Below, piece after piece: positions 17,538 to 26,712 of a DNA stretch of 64,000 bases; positions within the stretch are counted from its first letter, which is position 1; every line of letters begins with the position of its first letter. A program made the translations under genes and the position numbers. Below the pieces are notes generated by a model, which ran no database searches, was not told where the DNA came from, and saw only the letters and a list, made by a program, of their open reading frames with translations. This DNA is from Curtobacterium herbarum (GTDB lineage: Bacteria > Actinomycetota > Actinomycetes > Actinomycetales > Microbacteriaceae), in contig NZ_JAFBBT010000001.1 in assembly GCF_016907335.1 (NCBI RefSeq), forward strand, positions 372,001-436,000. The letters run 5' to 3'.

Positions 17538-18436
17538 TGGCCATCACAGCACCGTCCCTCGACCAGACCACGACCCGTTCGGTGACCGCGCCGGGCTCGC
17601 TGCACATGACCTCGCCGCGCGGCCGGACCATGCGGTGGGTGGCGAACACCGTGCTGCTCGTCATCGCGGTCTGCTTCGCGGTGCCGCTGCTCTGGCTCGT
17701 GTTCGCGTCGTTCGACGCCCAGGCCTCGCTGTCGGTGAAGCTGCCGTCGCAGTTCACGTTCGACAACTTCACGAAGGTGCTCACCCCGGAGCTGTCCTTC
17801 ATCCCGCTCGCCAACAGCCTGCTGCTCTCCGGCGGGACGGCGGTCGTCACGGTCGTCGTCGCGATCCTCGCCGCGTACCCGCTGTCCCGGTACAAGATGC
17901 GGGTCAACAAGCCGTTCCTGTACAGCATCCTGTTCGGCACCGGCCTGCCGATCACCGCGATGATGGTGCCGGTCTACGCACTGTTCGTGTCGCTCAACCT
18001 CATCGACAACATCTACGGCTGCATCTTCTTCCTCGCCGCGACCAGCCTGCCGATGGCGATCTGGATGGCGAAGAACTTCATGGACGCGGTCCCGATCTCC
18101 CTCGAGGAAGCGGCCTGGACCGACGGAGCCTCGATGTTCACGACGCTGTGGCGGATCGTCATCCCGCTGATGCGTCCGGGCATCGCCGTGGTGTTCATCT
18201 TCGTGTTCATCCAGGCGTGGGGGAACTTCTTCGTCCCCTTCGTCCTGCTGCTCTCGCCCGACAAGGTGCCCGCCGCGGTGAGCATCTTCAACTTCTTCGG
18301 CCAGAACGGGGCGGTGGCCTACGGGCAGCTCGCCGCGTTCTCGATCGTCTACTCGGTGCCCGTCATCGCCCTCTACGTCCTCGTGTCCCGGGGTCTCGGC
18401 GGCGGCAACGCCCTGGCCGGCGGCATCAAGGGCTGA
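17537..18436 (+). CDS. sugar ABC transporter permease (MalG type)
   Basis: The 299-residue permease has six helices and the EAA motif LEEAAWTDGASMFTTLWRIV. It forms a heterodimer with the upstream permease. No ATPase gene is present in this operon. In Actinobacteria such CUT1 importers commonly share one ATPase (MsiK-type) encoded elsewhere. Confidence 0.92.
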   Translation: MAITAPSLDQTTTRSVTAPGSLHMTSPRGRTMRWVANTVLLVIAVCFAVPLLWLVFASFDAQASLSVKLPSQFTFDNFTKVLTPELSFIPLANSLLLSGGTAVVTVVVAILAAYPLSRYKMRVNKPFLYSILFGTGLPITAMMVPVYALFVSLNLIDNIYGCIFFLAATSLPMAIWMAKNFMDAVPISLEEAAWTDGASMFTTLWRIVIPLMRPGIAVVFIFVFIQAWGNFFVPFVLLLSPDKVPAAVSIFNFFGQNGAVAYGQLAAFSIVYSVPVIALYVLVSRGLGGGNALAGGIKG

Positions 18437-18507
18437 CGGACCGCACCCCCATCCACGCCACGCACGCGGGCGCAGCGCCGCGCACGCGCTCTGAAAGGAA
18501 CCGCTCC

Positions 18508-21500
18508 ATGCACCAGGACGAACCCCTCGTCGAGGCCCGGATCGCACGACTCGTGCGGGACCGCGTCGACCCGAACGTCCACCGCCGCGCCTCGCCGGTC
18601 ACGGTCGAGGCCTGGCAGGTCCCCGACGAACCCGTGCCCTTCGCCGAGGCCGTCACCCAGCAGTACGAACCGTTCACCGTCGGCTCCCCGTGGGGCGGCC
18701 GGCCGTGGGGCACCACCTGGTTCAAGGTCACCGGCACCGTCCCCGCCGACTTCGGCACCACCGACGGCACCACCGCCGAACTCCACGTCGACCTCGGGTT
18801 CACCAAGCGGCAGGCCGGCTTCCAGGCCGAGGGGCTCGCCTGGCGTCCGGACGGCTCCACGATCAAGGCCATCGAGCCGCTCAACGACAGCGTCCCGCTG
18901 CAGGTCGGTCCGGGGGAGTCGTTCGAGCTCTACATCGAGGCCGGCGCGAACCCGGACATCGGCGGCGACTCGTTCCAGGGCGCGACCCCGCTCGGATCGA
19001 AGCACACCGCCGGCGACACCCCCATCTACCGGCTCCACGCCCTCGAGGTCGTCGAGCGCGACGACACCGTCTGGGAGCTGCAGCAGGACCTCTGGGTGCT
19101 CCGCGGTCTGATGGCGGAACTGCCGACCGACGGCACCCGCGGCGCCGACGTCCTCCGCGTCCTCGAACGGGCCGCGGACGCGCTCGACCCCGACGACGTG
19201 GCCGGCACCGCCGCCGACGCCCGGGCCGTGCTGGCCGACGCGCTCGCCGTCCCCGCCAGCGGGTCGGCGCACCGGGCGATCGCGGTCGGGCACGCGCACA
19301 TCGACTCCGCCTGGCTGTGGCCGGTGCGCGAGACGAAGCGCAAGTGCGCCCGCACCTTCTCGAACGTGCTCGACCTGATGGACCGCGACCCCGACTTCAC
19401 CTTCGCCTGCTCGTCCGCGCAGCAGTACGCCTGGATCCGCGACGAGTACCCCGAGGTGTTCGCCCGCATCAGGGAGCGCGTCGCCGAGGGCCGGTGGATC
19501 CCGGTCGGCGGCATGTGGGTCGAGTCCGACACGAACCTGCCCGGCGGCGAGGCCCTGGCCCGCCAGTTCGTCGCCGGCAAGCGGTTCTTCCTGGAGGAGT
19601 TCGGCGTCGACACCCCCGAGGCCTGGCTCCCCGACTCGTTCGGCTACACCGGCGCCCTGCCGCAGATCGTCCGGGCCGCGGGCTCGAAGTGGTTCGTCAC
19701 GCAGAAGCCGTCGTGGAACGAGACGAACGTCATCCCGCACACCTCGTTCCTGTGGGAGGGCATCGACGGCTCCCGGGTCCTCACCCACCTGCCGCCGGCG
19801 GACACGTACAACTCGGACGTCTCGCCCGCCGACCTGCACCGCGGCGAACGGAACAACAAGGAGCGCGGCGTCGCGAACACCTCGATGCTGCTCTACGGCT
19901 TCGGGGACGGCGGTGGTGGTCCCACGCGCGAGATGGTCGCCGCCGCCCGCCGGCAGCACGACCTGGACGGCTCACCCCGGGTCGAGCTCGGCACCCCGGC
20001 CGAGGTGTTCGCGGAGCTCGAGCGCCAGCTGCCCACCCCCGGCGTGTGGTCCGGCGAGATGTACCTCGAGTTCCACCGCGGCACGTACACGTCGCAGATC
20101 CGCACGAAGCAGGGCAACCGCCGCTCCGAGCACCTGCTCCGCGAGGCCGAGCTCTGGGCGACGACCGCGGCCGTCCGGCTCGACCAGGAGTACCCGTACG
20201 ACGCACTCGAGTCCGCCTGGCACACCGTGCTGCTGCAGCAGTTCCACGACATCCTGCCCGGCTCGTCGATCGCCTGGGTCTACGAGAACGCCGAGGCCGA
20301 GTACGCCCGCGTCGCCGGGGTCCTCGAGGAACTGATCGGCACCGCGACGACCGCCCTCGCCACCGGCGGTCCGGCCCCCGACACCGCAGACGAGCCGGGA
20401 GGCACGCCCGCCCCCGCCACGCACGTCCGGTTCAACGCGTCCCCGGTCGCCGCCGACGGCGTCCGCGCGCTGGGTGCCGAGCCCGTCGACGCGGCGCGAC
20501 CCGTGCCTCCCGTCCGGGACGGCGACCGCTTCGTCCTCGACACGGGCGCGGTCGTGGCGACCATCGACGCGGCCGGGCACGTCGTCTCGCTCGTCGACCA
20601 CGCGACCGGCCGCGACGCCGTCGCGCCGGGCGAGGCCGCCGCCGAGTACACCGTGTTCCGGGACACCCCGAACCAGTGGGAGGCGTGGGACATCGACCGT
20701 GCCTACCAGCGGCACGGATCGGTGCTGCAGGCGACGAGCGTCACCGTCGAGGGGGACGAACTCGTCGTGGTCCGCCCGTTCGGCCGCTCCACCGTCACCA
20801 CCCGGTACACCGCGACCCAGGGGCAGCCGGAGATCGTCGTCGAGACCGAGGCCGACTGGCACGAGCAGCAGAAACTGCTGAAGCTGTCGTTCCCGCTCGA
20901 CCTCAAGGCCGACCAGGCCTCGAGCGAGATCCAGTTCGGGCACATCGATCGGCCGACACACCAGAACACCTCGTGGGACTTCGCCCGCTTCGAGACGAGC
21001 GCGCACCGCTGGGTGCACGTCGCCGAGCCGGGGTTCGGGGTCGCCGTCGCGAACGACTCCACCTACGGGCACGACGTCACACGACGCACGCGCGCGGACG
21101 GCGGCACCACGACGCAGGTGCGGGAGTCGCTGGTGCGCGGGCCGAAGTTCCCCGACCCCGAGGCCGACCAGGGCCACCACGTGTTCCGGACCGTCCTGCG
21201 GGTCGGCGCCTCGGTGCTCGACGCGGCGGACTCCGGGTACCGGCTCAACCTGCCGGTCCGTGCCGTGCCGGGGGACCGTGCCGTCGAGCCGCTCGTGACG
21301 GTGTCCTCGCCGCAGGTGTTCGTCGAGGCCGTGAAGCTCGCCGAGGACCGCTCCGGCGACGTCGTCGTCCGGCTCTACGAGGCGCTCGGCGGCCGGGCGA
21401 CCGACGTGGGCGTCGACTTCGGGTTCGCCGTCGCCGGGGTGACCCGGGTCGACCTGCTCGAACGCCCGCTGGACGGGGTCGGTCCCTGGGACGACGGCAC

Positions 21501-21561
21501 ACCCGTGGTCCTGACCCTGCGGCCCTTCGAGCTCGTCACCCTGCGCATCCGGCGGGCCTAG
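18508..21561 (+). CDS. alpha-mannosidase, glycoside hydrolase family 38
   Basis: The 1017-residue enzyme has no signal peptide and so acts in the cytosol on imported mannosides. The family 38 zinc site starts with GHAHIDSAWLWP (about residue 260), and the catalytic nucleophile is the Asp of LPDSFGYTG (about 373). The C-terminal beta-sandwich domains follow, and length is typical. GAAAGGA lies 8 nt before the ATG. Two short proline/alanine-rich stretches (about residues 620-640 and 660-670) lie between domains and contain copies or near-copies of the GGGAGGC motif. GH38 enzymes release alpha-1,2-, 1,3- or 1,6-mannose; linkage preference is not readable here. Confidence 0.95.
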   Translation: MHQDEPLVEARIARLVRDRVDPNVHRRASPVTVEAWQVPDEPVPFAEAVTQQYEPFTVGSPWGGRPWGTTWFKVTGTVPADFGTTDGTTAELHVDLGFTKRQAGFQAEGLAWRPDGSTIKAIEPLNDSVPLQVGPGESFELYIEAGANPDIGGDSFQGATPLGSKHTAGDTPIYRLHALEVVERDDTVWELQQDLWVLRGLMAELPTDGTRGADVLRVLERAADALDPDDVAGTAADARAVLADALAVPASGSAHRAIAVGHAHIDSAWLWPVRETKRKCARTFSNVLDLMDRDPDFTFACSSAQQYAWIRDEYPEVFARIRERVAEGRWIPVGGMWVESDTNLPGGEALARQFVAGKRFFLEEFGVDTPEAWLPDSFGYTGALPQIVRAAGSKWFVTQKPSWNETNVIPHTSFLWEGIDGSRVLTHLPPADTYNSDVSPADLHRGERNNKERGVANTSMLLYGFGDGGGGPTREMVAAARRQHDLDGSPRVELGTPAEVFAELERQLPTPGVWSGEMYLEFHRGTYTSQIRTKQGNRRSEHLLREAELWATTAAVRLDQEYPYDALESAWHTVLLQQFHDILPGSSIAWVYENAEAEYARVAGVLEELIGTATTALATGGPAPDTADEPGGTPAPATHVRFNASPVAADGVRALGAEPVDAARPVPPVRDGDRFVLDTGAVVATIDAAGHVVSLVDHATGRDAVAPGEAAAEYTVFRDTPNQWEAWDIDRAYQRHGSVLQATSVTVEGDELVVVRPFGRSTVTTRYTATQGQPEIVVETEADWHEQQKLLKLSFPLDLKADQASSEIQFGHIDRPTHQNTSWDFARFETSAHRWVHVAEPGFGVAVANDSTYGHDVTRRTRADGGTTTQVRESLVRGPKFPDPEADQGHHVFRTVLRVGASVLDAADSGYRLNLPVRAVPGDRAVEPLVTVSSPQVFVEAVKLAEDRSGDVVVRLYEALGGRATDVGVDFGFAVAGVTRVDLLERPLDGVGPWDDGTPVVLTLRPFELVTLRIRRA

Positions 21562-21576
21562 GGCGGACGCGAGACC

Positions 21577-21618
21577 GCGGCGTCGGACGGGGCTCTGGGT
21601 GCACCCGTCCGGCGCCGC
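21577..21618 (+). terminator. hairpin terminator after the mannoside operon
   Basis: A 15-bp stem with one G-U pair (GCGGCGTCGGACGGG at 21577-21591 with 21604-21618) lies 15 nt after the GH38 stop. The rest of the gap to 21850 holds a small CCCC/GGGG hairpin and two A+T-richer spots that could be promoters, but nothing firm. Confidence 0.65.
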
Positions 21619-21850
21619 TCGTGCGCCGGGGTACAGCGCCGCCACCGTGGTGTGTCCCCAAGAAGGGGGGCAGTATGCACCCCGATCGGCCGTCTGCGGA
21701 CCAACAGCCTGGGAATGTGTCCGATCAGCACCGCGCTTTCCGGCTTCTTCCCCGATCAGGGACGAGCGGGCGCATACTTCGGAGACGGAGATCATGCGCG
21801 CGTCGTCGACGGTCGCACTGTGCTTCTCCCTCAACCAGTCAGGTTCCACC

Positions 21851-23134
21851 ATGGCCACCTCCCCGTTCGTCCGCAGAGTCATGACGGGCGGTGCCGCGCT
21901 CGGCCTCGCAGCGTCGCTCGTCCTCATGGCGTCCTCCGGCGCCTCCGCCGCCACCGAGATCGACGGCCCCGTCAAGCTCGGGACCGCGGCGACCTACGGC
22001 GTCCTCGGCGGCAGCGCCGTCACCAACACCGGCCCGACCGTCGTCAACGGCGACCTCGGCGTGTACCCGGGAACCTCGATCACTGGGTTCGGAGCGGCAC
22101 CGAACGGCGTCGTCAACGGCACCACCCGCACCCGGACCGAGGCGGCGCAGGCGCAGCAGGACGCCCTGGTCGCGTACAACACCGCCGCGGCGCTCCAGCC
22201 GAACGGCGTCGACGTCACCGACCTCGACAACCGCGCACCGCTCGTGCCGGGTGTCTACTCCGGTGGCGCGCTGAACCTGTCGGACAACAACACCCTCACC
22301 CTGAACGGCAACGCGCAGTCGACCTGGGTGTTCCAGGCGGCCTCGTCGCTGACGATCGGGAGCGGCACCCGCATCCTGATCACCGGTGGCGCGAGCTCGT
22401 GCAACGTCTTCTGGCAGGTCGGCAGTTCCGCGACCATCCAGACCACGTCGCAGTTCCAGGGCACCGTCCTCGCGAACACCTCCGTGACCGCTGCCACCGG
22501 AGCGACCGTCCAGGGCCGCCTGCTCGCGCTGAACGGCGCCGTGACGCTCGACACGAACACGATCACCCCGGCGCAGAGCTGCCCGCCGCCCACCACCCCC
22601 ACGCCGACCGTCGCGCCGACGATCACCTCCGGCACGCCGACGGCCGCGACCACGGGTCAGCCGTACAGCTACACCGTGACCGCCACCAGCACCCCGACCC
22701 CGACCTTCACCGCCACGGGTCTGCCGGCCGGCCTGACGATCAACAGCACCACCGGCGTCATCTCCGGCACCCCGACCGCCCCGGGTTCCTCGACCGTGAC
22801 GATCACCGCCTCGAACGGCACCGGACCGGCCGACACCCAGGTGGTCACCGTCCGGGTCGTGACCCCCACGCCGACCCCCACCCCGACGCCGACCACTCCG
22901 GCACCGTCGCCGACGCCCACCACGCCGACGCCGACCGCCACCACGCCGGCCGGGACGACCCCGACCGGCAGCCCGACCGCCGGCGCGGGTACCGGCAACG
23001 GGCGGACCCCGACCGGGACGCTGGCCTTCACCGGCAGTGACCCGACCGTCCCGCTGAGCATCGCCGGCGTGCTGCTGGCCGCGGGTATCGGCCTGACCGT
23101 CGTCGCCCGACGTCGTCGCGCAGCCCGGGTCTGA
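21851..23134 (+). CDS. DUF3494 (ice-binding-like) cell-wall-anchored protein
   Basis: After a signal peptide ending SGASA, residues about 37-243 form a DUF3494 domain: LGTAATYGVLGGSAVTNTG, VVNGDLGVYPG, and GSSATIQTTSQFQGTVLAN. This beta-helix fold is found in bacterial ice-binding proteins and adhesins. A putative Ig domain (He_PIG type, with LPAGLTINSTTGVISGTP) follows, then a Pro/Thr spacer and LAFTG (about 390), a membrane helix and an Arg tail for sortase E anchoring. The ATG at 21851 gives a clean signal peptide; an upstream ATG at 21794 with GGAG 3 nt before it is possible. Ice binding is not implied by the domain alone. Confidence 0.85.
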   Translation: MATSPFVRRVMTGGAALGLAASLVLMASSGASAATEIDGPVKLGTAATYGVLGGSAVTNTGPTVVNGDLGVYPGTSITGFGAAPNGVVNGTTRTRTEAAQAQQDALVAYNTAAALQPNGVDVTDLDNRAPLVPGVYSGGALNLSDNNTLTLNGNAQSTWVFQAASSLTIGSGTRILITGGASSCNVFWQVGSSATIQTTSQFQGTVLANTSVTAATGATVQGRLLALNGAVTLDTNTITPAQSCPPPTTPTPTVAPTITSGTPTAATTGQPYSYTVTATSTPTPTFTATGLPAGLTINSTTGVISGTPTAPGSSTVTITASNGTGPADTQVVTVRVVTPTPTPTPTPTTPAPSPTPTTPTPTATTPAGTTPTGSPTAGAGTGNGRTPTGTLAFTGSDPTVPLSIAGVLLAAGIGLTVVARRRRAARV

Positions 23135-23152
23135 CCCCGAGTCGCACCAGTC

Positions 23153-23204
23153 GCACAGCACACGGCACCGCTCGTCTCCGGACGGGCGGTGCCGTGCTGT
23201 GTGC
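23153..23204 (+). terminator. hairpin terminator after DUF3494 gene
   Basis: The inner stem is CACGGCACCGCTCGTC paired with GACGGGCGGTGCCGTG around a TCCG loop; the outer part is imperfect. Confidence 0.65.
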
Positions 23205-23291
23205 CCTGGGCCTGTGCTGTTGTCTCTGGGCCGTGGTCGCGCGTGGCGGCGGGCCGCCACCCGCCCGTGAACCGGCCCAGCGCCTCCCGGC

Positions 23292-23297
23292 TAGCGT
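23292..23297 (+). promoter_or_regulatory. -10 element of phosphatase gene, leaderless type
   Basis: TAGCGT ends 7 nt before the ATG at 23305. Confidence 0.45.
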
Positions 23298-23304
23298 CGC
23301 GGCC

Positions 23305-24051
23305 ATGGCCGTCACCGAGATCTGGCTCGTCCGTCACGGCGAGTCCACCGCGAACGTCGCAGCAGCCCGCGCCCACGCCGCGGGTGCCGACGTGATCGAG
23401 GTGGACCACCGGGACGCCGACGTGCCGCTGAGCCCCCTCGGCGAGGAGCAGTCGCGGGCCCTCGGGACCGAACTCGCCGAGCGCGGGATCGACGACGTCC
23501 CCGTCGTGCTCTGGGTGTCGCCGTACCGTCGCGCGCAGCAGACGATCGGCATCGCGCTCGAGGCCGGCGGACTCGCCGAGCCCCCACGGCGCGTCGACGA
23601 GCGCCTGCGCGACCGCGAACTCGGCGTCCTCGACCGACTCACCCGCACCGGGTCCGCGAACCTGCACCCCGACGAGGAACAGCGTCGGCAGTGGCTCGGC
23701 AAGTACTACCACCGACCGGCGGGCGGCGAGTCCTGGGCCGACGTGAAGCTCCGGCTCCGCACCCTGTTCGCCGACGTCGACCGCATCCAGGACGCCGAGC
23801 GTCTCGTCATCGCCGCCCACGACGCCGTCGTCATGCTCGCCCTCGCCGTGTGCCTGGACCTCGACGAGCCCGAGCTGATGGCGTTCGCCGAGGACCACAC
23901 GGTCGCGAACGCCTCACTCACCCGACTCCGCCGCGACACACTCGGCGGCGCCTGGACGCTCGAGGAGTTCTCCGGCACCGGACACCTCGACGCGGACCCC
24001 GCCGCCGTCGTCACCGAACACGACGGCCGGAAGGACGACACCCGTGTCTGA
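23305..24051 (+). CDS. histidine phosphatase family protein
   Basis: The 248-residue protein has the phosphoglycerate-mutase-like core: catalytic LVRHGES at residues 8-14, the Arg of SPYRRAQQT, the acid residue near LRDREL, and the second His in VIAAHDAVV. Its inserted segment (LHPDEEQRRQWLGKYYHRPAGGES) is common in actinobacterial relatives of unknown substrate. The start is the ATG directly before the catalytic strand, supported by a -10 hexamer 7 nt upstream. It overlaps the next gene by 8 nt. Confidence 0.88.
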   Translation: MAVTEIWLVRHGESTANVAAARAHAAGADVIEVDHRDADVPLSPLGEEQSRALGTELAERGIDDVPVVLWVSPYRRAQQTIGIALEAGGLAEPPRRVDERLRDRELGVLDRLTRTGSANLHPDEEQRRQWLGKYYHRPAGGESWADVKLRLRTLFADVDRIQDAERLVIAAHDAVVMLALAVCLDLDEPELMAFAEDHTVANASLTRLRRDTLGGAWTLEEFSGTGHLDADPAAVVTEHDGRKDDTRV

Positions 24052-24907
24052 GCCGATCCCCGTCACCCCGAACCTGCTCCGCGAGTGGGCGCTGCCCGAG
24101 GTCGGCGGCAGCAAGTACGGCCGCGGCCAGGTGCTCGTCGTCGGTGGCGCCGCCAAGACCCCGGGTGCCGCGATGCTCTCGGCGACCGCAGCCCTGCGCG
24201 TCGGCGGTGGGCGTCTGACCCTCGCGGTCGCCGAGAGCGTCGCCCCGCACGTCGCGGTCGCCCTGCCCGAGTCCGGCGTGCAGCCGCTCCCCGAGGACGA
24301 CGGCGGGCACGTCGCCGTCGGCGCGGTCCAGGGGCTGGCGGACGACCTCGGTGCAGCGGACGCGGTGCTCGTCGGACCCGGGCTCGACGAACCCGAGGGC
24401 AGCCGCGACCTCGTCGCCGGACTCGCCTCGGCCGTGGGCGACCAGACGGTCGTCGTGCTCGACGCCTTCGCACTCGGCGTCGCCGCCGACCTGGTCGACG
24501 AACTCGCCCCGCTGCGCGGCCGACTCGTGATGACCCCGAACTCCGGCGAGGCTGAACGACTGCTCGGCCGGGACTGCTCCGACGACCACACCGACGCGGC
24601 GGAGATCGCCGAGCGCTACGGTGCCATCGTGTCCCTCGGCGGAGTCGTCGCCGCCCCGGACGGCCGGTCGTGGGCGAAGGGCACCGGCGCCGGCGGCCTC
24701 GGGACCAGCGGCAGCGGGGACGTCCTCTCCGGCGCCATCACCGGGCTGCTCGCCCGCGGGGCCGACGTCGCGCAGGCCACCGTCTGGGCGACCCAGGTGC
24801 ACGCCGCCGCGGGGGACCGGCTGGCGGTGCAGGTCGGGCCGATGGGGTACCTGGCGAGCGAGCTGCTCGGTGAGATCCCGCGCGTCCTGGTCGAGTTCGG
24901 CGCCTGA
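24044..24907 (+). CDS. nnrD: ADP-dependent NAD(P)H-hydrate dehydratase
   Basis: This repair enzyme dehydrates (S)-NADHX and (S)-NADPHX back to NADH and NADPH using ADP. The 287-residue protein shows the YjeF C-terminal domain fold. Evidence is KYGRGQVLVVGG at the N-terminus, LTPN/MTPNSGEAERLLG, and the nucleotide-binding GTSGSGDVLSGAITG. It lacks the epimerase domain found in the fused YjeF form. The GTG start overlaps the phosphatase stop codon, so the two are one operon. Confidence 0.92.
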   Translation: MSEPIPVTPNLLREWALPEVGGSKYGRGQVLVVGGAAKTPGAAMLSATAALRVGGGRLTLAVAESVAPHVAVALPESGVQPLPEDDGGHVAVGAVQGLADDLGAADAVLVGPGLDEPEGSRDLVAGLASAVGDQTVVVLDAFALGVAADLVDELAPLRGRLVMTPNSGEAERLLGRDCSDDHTDAAEIAERYGAIVSLGGVVAAPDGRSWAKGTGAGGLGTSGSGDVLSGAITGLLARGADVAQATVWATQVHAAAGDRLAVQVGPMGYLASELLGEIPRVLVEFGA

Positions 24908-24919
24908 CCCGCGGGACGA

Positions 24920-25357
24920 TCACACGCGGAGCGCCGCCACTGCCTTCTCGACCCGCCGCGCGCGCGTCTCGGGCGCCTTCGCCTGCGCCACCGGGTCGAC
25001 GACCGCCCGCTGCCGTGACGCCGACAGCGCGTCGAACGCCGCCCGGACCCCGGCGTCGCCGAGCGCCTGCGCCAGGTCCGCCGGCACGTCGACCGTGCGG
25101 GGGAGTGCGTCCACCTCGAGCGACACCGTCACGGTCTGCCCCGCGGTGAGCCCCGAGGCGGTCCGGTGCTCGGCGGAGAGCGGGACGAGGGACTGTCCGC
25201 CCACCACGCCGACGGTGGACCGGTAGGTGTAGCCGCCGTCGATCGTGACCACGACGGCCGGCCGCTTGCCGGCGCCGAGCGCCTCGATCACCGCGGGCGG
25301 GACGGGCAGGCCGGTGGCGGTGACCCGCGCCTGCAGGACGGTCGTCGTGAACTCCAT
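24920..25357 (-). CDS. DUF1905 / YdeI-OmpD-associated family protein
   Basis: The 145-residue protein combines a DUF1905 beta-barrel (residues 1-85: VVVTIDGGYTYRSTVGVVGG) with the YdeI C-terminal helical motif. That motif is recognisable in AFDALSASRQRAVVDPVAQAKAPETRARRVEKAV. In most relatives the second part reads S-H-R-R/K-E-Y; here it is SRQRAVV, so the usual His is missing. No enzymatic role is known. It is convergent with nnrD. Confidence 0.75.
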   Translation of the reverse strand: MEFTTTVLQARVTATGLPVPPAVIEALGAGKRPAVVVTIDGGYTYRSTVGVVGGQSLVPLSAEHRTASGLTAGQTVTVSLEVDALPRTVDVPADLAQALGDAGVRAAFDALSASRQRAVVDPVAQAKAPETRARRVEKAVAALRV

Positions 25358-25564
25358 GCGGGCCTCCCGGCTGCTCGACCATGCGACTGGCCCCGATCAC
25401 CCGGCTGTGCATGACCTGGCGGAACCGTACAGGCGCACGCGCTGTTCCGCCACCGTTCACCGTCCGAGCACGGGCCGGAAACCGGCCGCGTCCACGATCG
25501 TCCCGACCGGCGCTCCCAGCCGGACCGGCCCTCGGGTCGGACCCGAACACGGAAGGCACTCCCC

Positions 25565-26707
25565 GTGCAGTACAAGCGCACCCTCACCGGACTGGCCCTC
25601 GCCGCAGCGGCCGTCGTCACCCTCGCCGGCTGCTCGGCCACGAGCTCCGCCTCGACGAGCAGCAGCGACGCGAGCTGGAAGACCGCCACGAGCGCACAGG
25701 GCGCCGGCGGCATGGACGCCCTGGTGAAGGCGGCCAAGGCGGAGGGGCAGCTCAACGTCATCGCGCTGCCGCCGACCTGGGCGAACTACGGCAAGATCAT
25801 CGACGGCTTCACGAAGAAGTACGGCATCAAGATCACCTCTGCGAACCCGAACGGGTCGAGCGCCGACGAGGTCGCCGCCGTGAAGTCGCAGAAGGGCCAG
25901 TCGACGGCTCCGGACGTCCTCGACCTCGGCAACGCGGTGCTGCAGCAGAACCTCGGGCTGCTGACGGACTACAAGGTCGCGAACTGGAGCGACATCCCCA
26001 CGAACCTGAAGGACAAGGACGGCGCCTGGACCCGCGACTACACGGGCCTGATGTCGATCGGCTACGACTCCACCAAGATCAAGGACGCCCCGAAGGACCT
26101 GAGCGACCTGCTCGGCTCCGAGTACAAGGGCAAGGTCTCGATCGCCGGTGACCCCACCCAGGCGAACCAGGCCGCCAGCGCGGTCTACCTCGCCGCGCTC
26201 GAGAACGGTGGCTCGGCCGACGACATCACCAAGGGTGTCGACTACTTCGGCAAGCTGAAGCAGGCCGGCAACTTCCAGAACGTGCTGCCGTCGCAGGCCA
26301 CGGTCGCCTCGGGTGAGACCCCCGTGGTCATCCAGTGGTCCTACAACAACCTGGCGTGGGGCCCCGCAGCCGGTGCGTCGGGCAACAAGAACTGGAAGAC
26401 CGTCGTTCCCCAGGGGCAGGCGCTCGGCTCGTACTACTCGCAGGCGATCAACAAGGACGCCCCGCACCCCGCGGCCGCCCGCCTGTGGCAGGAGTACATC
26501 GCCAGCCCGGCGGCGCAGAACCTGTACCTGCAGGCCGGCGCCTTCCCGTCCACCCTCGCCGCGCTCGAGAAGTCGGGCAAGGTCGACGAGGACGCCCTGC
26601 AGGCCGCCGGTGGCGCGCCGAAGGACTACCTCGAGCTGACCGACGACCAGGTGACCGCGGCCGCGAAGGTCCTGGCGGCCAAGTGGTCGTCCACGATGGG
26701 CTCCTGA
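25565..26707 (+). CDS. ABC transporter substrate-binding lipoprotein (PotD/iron-type)
   Basis: The 380-residue lipoprotein has the lipobox LAGC (Cys about residue 23) and a bacterial type-2 binding-protein fold with KAEGQLNVIALPPTWANYGKII, SIAGDPTQANQAASAVYLAAL and WSYNNLAWGP. This group includes binding proteins for polyamines, ferric iron, thiamine and 2-aminoethylphosphonate. No iron-binding Tyr pair or polyamine site can be assigned by eye, so the ligand is open. The GTG start follows GGAAGG. The 207-bp upstream gap shows no riboswitch that I recognise. Confidence 0.85.
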   Translation: MQYKRTLTGLALAAAAVVTLAGCSATSSASTSSSDASWKTATSAQGAGGMDALVKAAKAEGQLNVIALPPTWANYGKIIDGFTKKYGIKITSANPNGSSADEVAAVKSQKGQSTAPDVLDLGNAVLQQNLGLLTDYKVANWSDIPTNLKDKDGAWTRDYTGLMSIGYDSTKIKDAPKDLSDLLGSEYKGKVSIAGDPTQANQAASAVYLAALENGGSADDITKGVDYFGKLKQAGNFQNVLPSQATVASGETPVVIQWSYNNLAWGPAAGASGNKNWKTVVPQGQALGSYYSQAINKDAPHPAAARLWQEYIASPAAQNLYLQAGAFPSTLAALEKSGKVDEDALQAAGGAPKDYLELTDDQVTAAAKVLAAKWSSTMGS

Positions 26708-26712
26708 GCAGC

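Noticed and set aside
18690-21884. Frame of 1064 codons in another plus-strand frame across the GH38 gene
   Set aside because: The GH38 reading has catalytic and metal motifs; this one is Arg/Gly/Pro-rich shadow.
25358-25564. Thiamine (TPP) or other riboswitch before the PotD-type ABC operon
   Set aside because: No CTGAGA-type or other conserved aptamer block was found in the gap.
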